Assembly: GCA_021904315.1 (NCBI GenBank)
Contig: CM038919.1
Location: forward strand, 6,076,001-6,140,000
Source of the DNA: Sphagnum magellanicum
Lineage: Eukaryota; Streptophyta; Sphagnopsida; Sphagnales; Sphagnaceae
DNA length: 64,000 nucleotides
Direction: 5' to 3'
Part shown: positions 61,936 through 64,000 of the stretch, in pieces
Layout of the letters: every line of letters begins with the position of its first letter
Position numbering within the stretch: position 1 is the first letter of the stretch
Notes under the pieces: model-generated
The model's input: only the letters and a program-made list of their open reading frames with translations
Told to the model about the DNA's origin: nothing
The model's database searches: none
Position numbers and translations under genes: made by a program

Positions 61936-64000
61936 TAGCTTGTATAGCCCCTATAAGCTAAAAATAGTGTCAAATATTTTTTATGGATGAAGACCACAAA
62001 CCCTAATTCAGATTAGTGGCTGAACTAGAGGTGGCGCGATGCTTCAACAACGTCAAAAAATTTGCTTCTAATGTGTTTCTGTTTTTGGTGTGTTTTGTTG
62101 CTTTACAAGTTATGACGAAAGGAGCTTGGTGGGTTAATTTCTGAGATAGAGCGCAATCTCTACTACTCAATGAAAACTCTTCATGAACTTTGTGGATCAT
62201 GTTTCTGCAAGGAGATTAGTAGGAGGATTTCAGGGAAGCGAAGAGATGAGGTGATGAAGAAGATATTTGATGTAAGCTGATGAAATGAAGGCATGCTTTT
62301 GGGTGATGAAGAAAAATGAAATTGTTAGACTTTCTGGATAACTAAAAAGTGTGTGTTAGATTTGGATTTTGGGTGTTGTAAATAGATAGAAATAGAACTT
62401 GAGTAGAATTATTAGATTGGAAGAATCTTGATGATTGAACTTTTGTTACGTTCAAAATGTCAGGAAAAGGTTTTTAAGTGTTTTGATGTGCTTCTTTAGG
62501 GACCAACACAAGGGAGAGGATGAGAGTGTTTAGGATTTCTAGAATGATTGTGTGGCAACTCATATTTGATGTTTTTGGGGATTTCGAACTAAGTGTAGAA
62601 TGTGTTTTGTCTTGAGAGAAGTACATGTTGCATTGTGGAAGCTTTGGAGGTTTTGGGACCGAGGGCATACTGGGGAGTAAAATTGATTGTACTTGTTGAT
62701 CCTGCCTTGAATCTCTGTCCAGTCTCTGAGACCGAACCATGTTGAAGTAGTAAAGTTAATTTTTGTGGGGATTCTATTGTTGGGTATGAGCTGCCATTAC
62801 ACATGAAACAACCTGTTAACTCCTAAAGAGGAAATCGAAATGAACAACTGATCCCTTGTGGTCCATAGAATTAAAACAATGGAACTTATGTGTTTAAAAA
62901 GATCTTGAAGAAGAAACAATATGTGAAGCAAAATCATTTTATTTCAGTAAAAGTTTCAGGAATATACATTAATCTATATATGTCTAGCAATGGGGTTATG
63001 CACCCTACACAAAATATTCCCCTTTGTTTTTGGTGACACCCCACCTATCCTTCTTGTAACTCGGGAGTTGACAATCTACAATGAAACAAAGTGAAATTTT
63101 CTCCAATAAACCTTTTTTTTCATTTCATTTGTTTATTTTGTCCTTTTTTTTTTTTTTGTTCTATTTATTTTTGAATGTTTTTTTATTCATTTATTTTGTT
63201 CTTTGTTCTTTGTGTATTTATTTTTGTTTATGGTTTGTTGTGTAGGCTTGCTACAAATTATTTTGAAGAAAACATTATATTTTAAACAAAAATTTGTATC
63301 TTTATTTGTAAATGTTTTGTACCATCCTTAGTTGTGCATAGGAGCAAAATCACATCACACAATGGAATTAGAGCAATATGATATGGGGGTGAGTTTGAAT
63401 GAAATGAACTTTTCAATTTGTAATTTTATCTTGTATTTTTGGGAAAAAAATTGTTGTATTTTGTTATATGGGATGCTTGACATCTGGTGGATATTAATGT
63501 TGGCAAATATTCACCCATATTGAAATCCAACATTAAATTTATTTTACTTTTAATATCCTAATAGGGTATTATTATTAAGGGTGAAAAAAATAAAAATAAA
63601 AATAAAAACCGAAACCAGTGGATATTGAAAAAAAATTATTCTTATATCCACCCAACACTGAATGAATGTCTTGATGTGGATGCAAAAGGTTCTCCACACT
63701 TGGATGAATACCTAGATGTCTGATCTGCTGTATAATGCCCTGTCGATTGGGCGCGGGGGTCTGTATAATACCAGAGCGACGTACTTGGGGTCCTGGCGTC
63801 CTGGCCAACAAGCTTCACGACATCCGTCGAAACGTCGTTGTGGAATCGTCGCAACACAAGAATCGCATAAGGAATCGCATGATGAAGATGAAAGCAATCG
63901 AGCTCGCTGGCTCTTTCCGCTTCTCTTATTACTCTGCATTTTTCACACCCAATTTCACACTTACATCCAATGATGCAGCACTGATCATCTGAAGCTTTTG
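61936..64000. other. Intergenic DNA to the window end
   Basis: AT-rich with T-rich runs (63110-63240). The last 300 bp are GC-richer and could be the 5' side of a gene lying beyond the window, but no exon could be supported. Confidence 0.45.

Noticed and set aside
61318-61961. Several overlapping hydrophobic open frames that look like membrane proteins
   Set aside because: They arise from T-rich low-complexity DNA; all frames give Phe/Leu/Cys-rich peptides and none has a family motif.
63716-63992. Open frames with a leucine-rich hydrophobic end near the window edge
   Set aside because: Several frames are open at once in GC-richer DNA; no start context, motif or splice partner could be supported.
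1-64000. tRNA, rRNA, CRISPR or operon-like structures
   Set aside because: No tRNA TpsiC-type box in a cloverleaf context, no rRNA-like conserved block, no regular repeat-spacer array; genes are spliced, widely spaced eukaryotic units.

Overview
The window is nuclear DNA of a land plant, most likely a fern or another non-seed vascular plant. The genes are plant families (cytosolic glutamine synthetase, a P4H of the plant membrane-anchored type, a PLS-class DYW pentatricopeptide protein, PIG-H). They have GT-AG introns and lie in long AT-rich stretches with an L1-type LINE, a decayed Ty3/gypsy element, a MITE and many minisatellites. The PPR protein, built from near-identical 101-residue PLS units, resembles those I associate with fern genomes. 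That lineage call is inference; no marker gene fixes it.

Layout. 1-~6960: minus-strand L1-like LINE, its 3' end beyond the window, ORF2 almost open and ORF1 broken. 7366-7574: small inverted-repeat element. 8560-12316: nine-exon prolyl 4-hydroxylase gene (+), whose stop codon lies in a degenerate minisatellite. 12.5-21.9 kb: AT-rich intergenic DNA with short tandem duplications. 21911-25042: PPR-DYW gene (+) with two 5' exons; the exon 2/3 junction rebuilds a PDF motif of the kind known from OSB organellar single-strand DNA-binding proteins. 28690-30497: 3' remnant of a Ty3/gypsy element with integrase, a PHD-finger-like module and two head-to-tail LTR copies. 32249-36423 and 45498-49245: two same-strand glutamine synthetase genes with identical lengths for coding exons 1-12 (13 coding exons each), a tandem duplication. 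The first carries a Tourist/Harbinger-like MITE in intron 2. The second has a changed substrate-loop segment and a different C-terminus. 49.6-50.0 kb: a 190-bp direct repeat. 54320-57955: a three-exon gene (-) for an unrecognised protein, probably plastid-targeted, with one membrane span. It is divergent from a single-exon PIG-H gene (58205-58789, +) across 249 bp. 59131-59922: six-unit minisatellite. The rest is AT-rich and appears empty.

How the genes fit together. They are independent nuclear genes, not a cluster: nitrogen assimilation (two GS1), secretory-pathway hydroxyproline formation (P4H), GPI-anchor synthesis (PIG-H), organelle RNA editing (PPR-DYW) and one unknown. The most notable observations are the PDF-motif/PPR-DYW fusion, the diverging GS pair, the PHD-like module in the gypsy remnant, and two genes whose stop codons sit inside tandem-duplicated DNA. 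Exon models were made by hand from reading frame, splice consensus and family knowledge; no alignment or transcript data were used.
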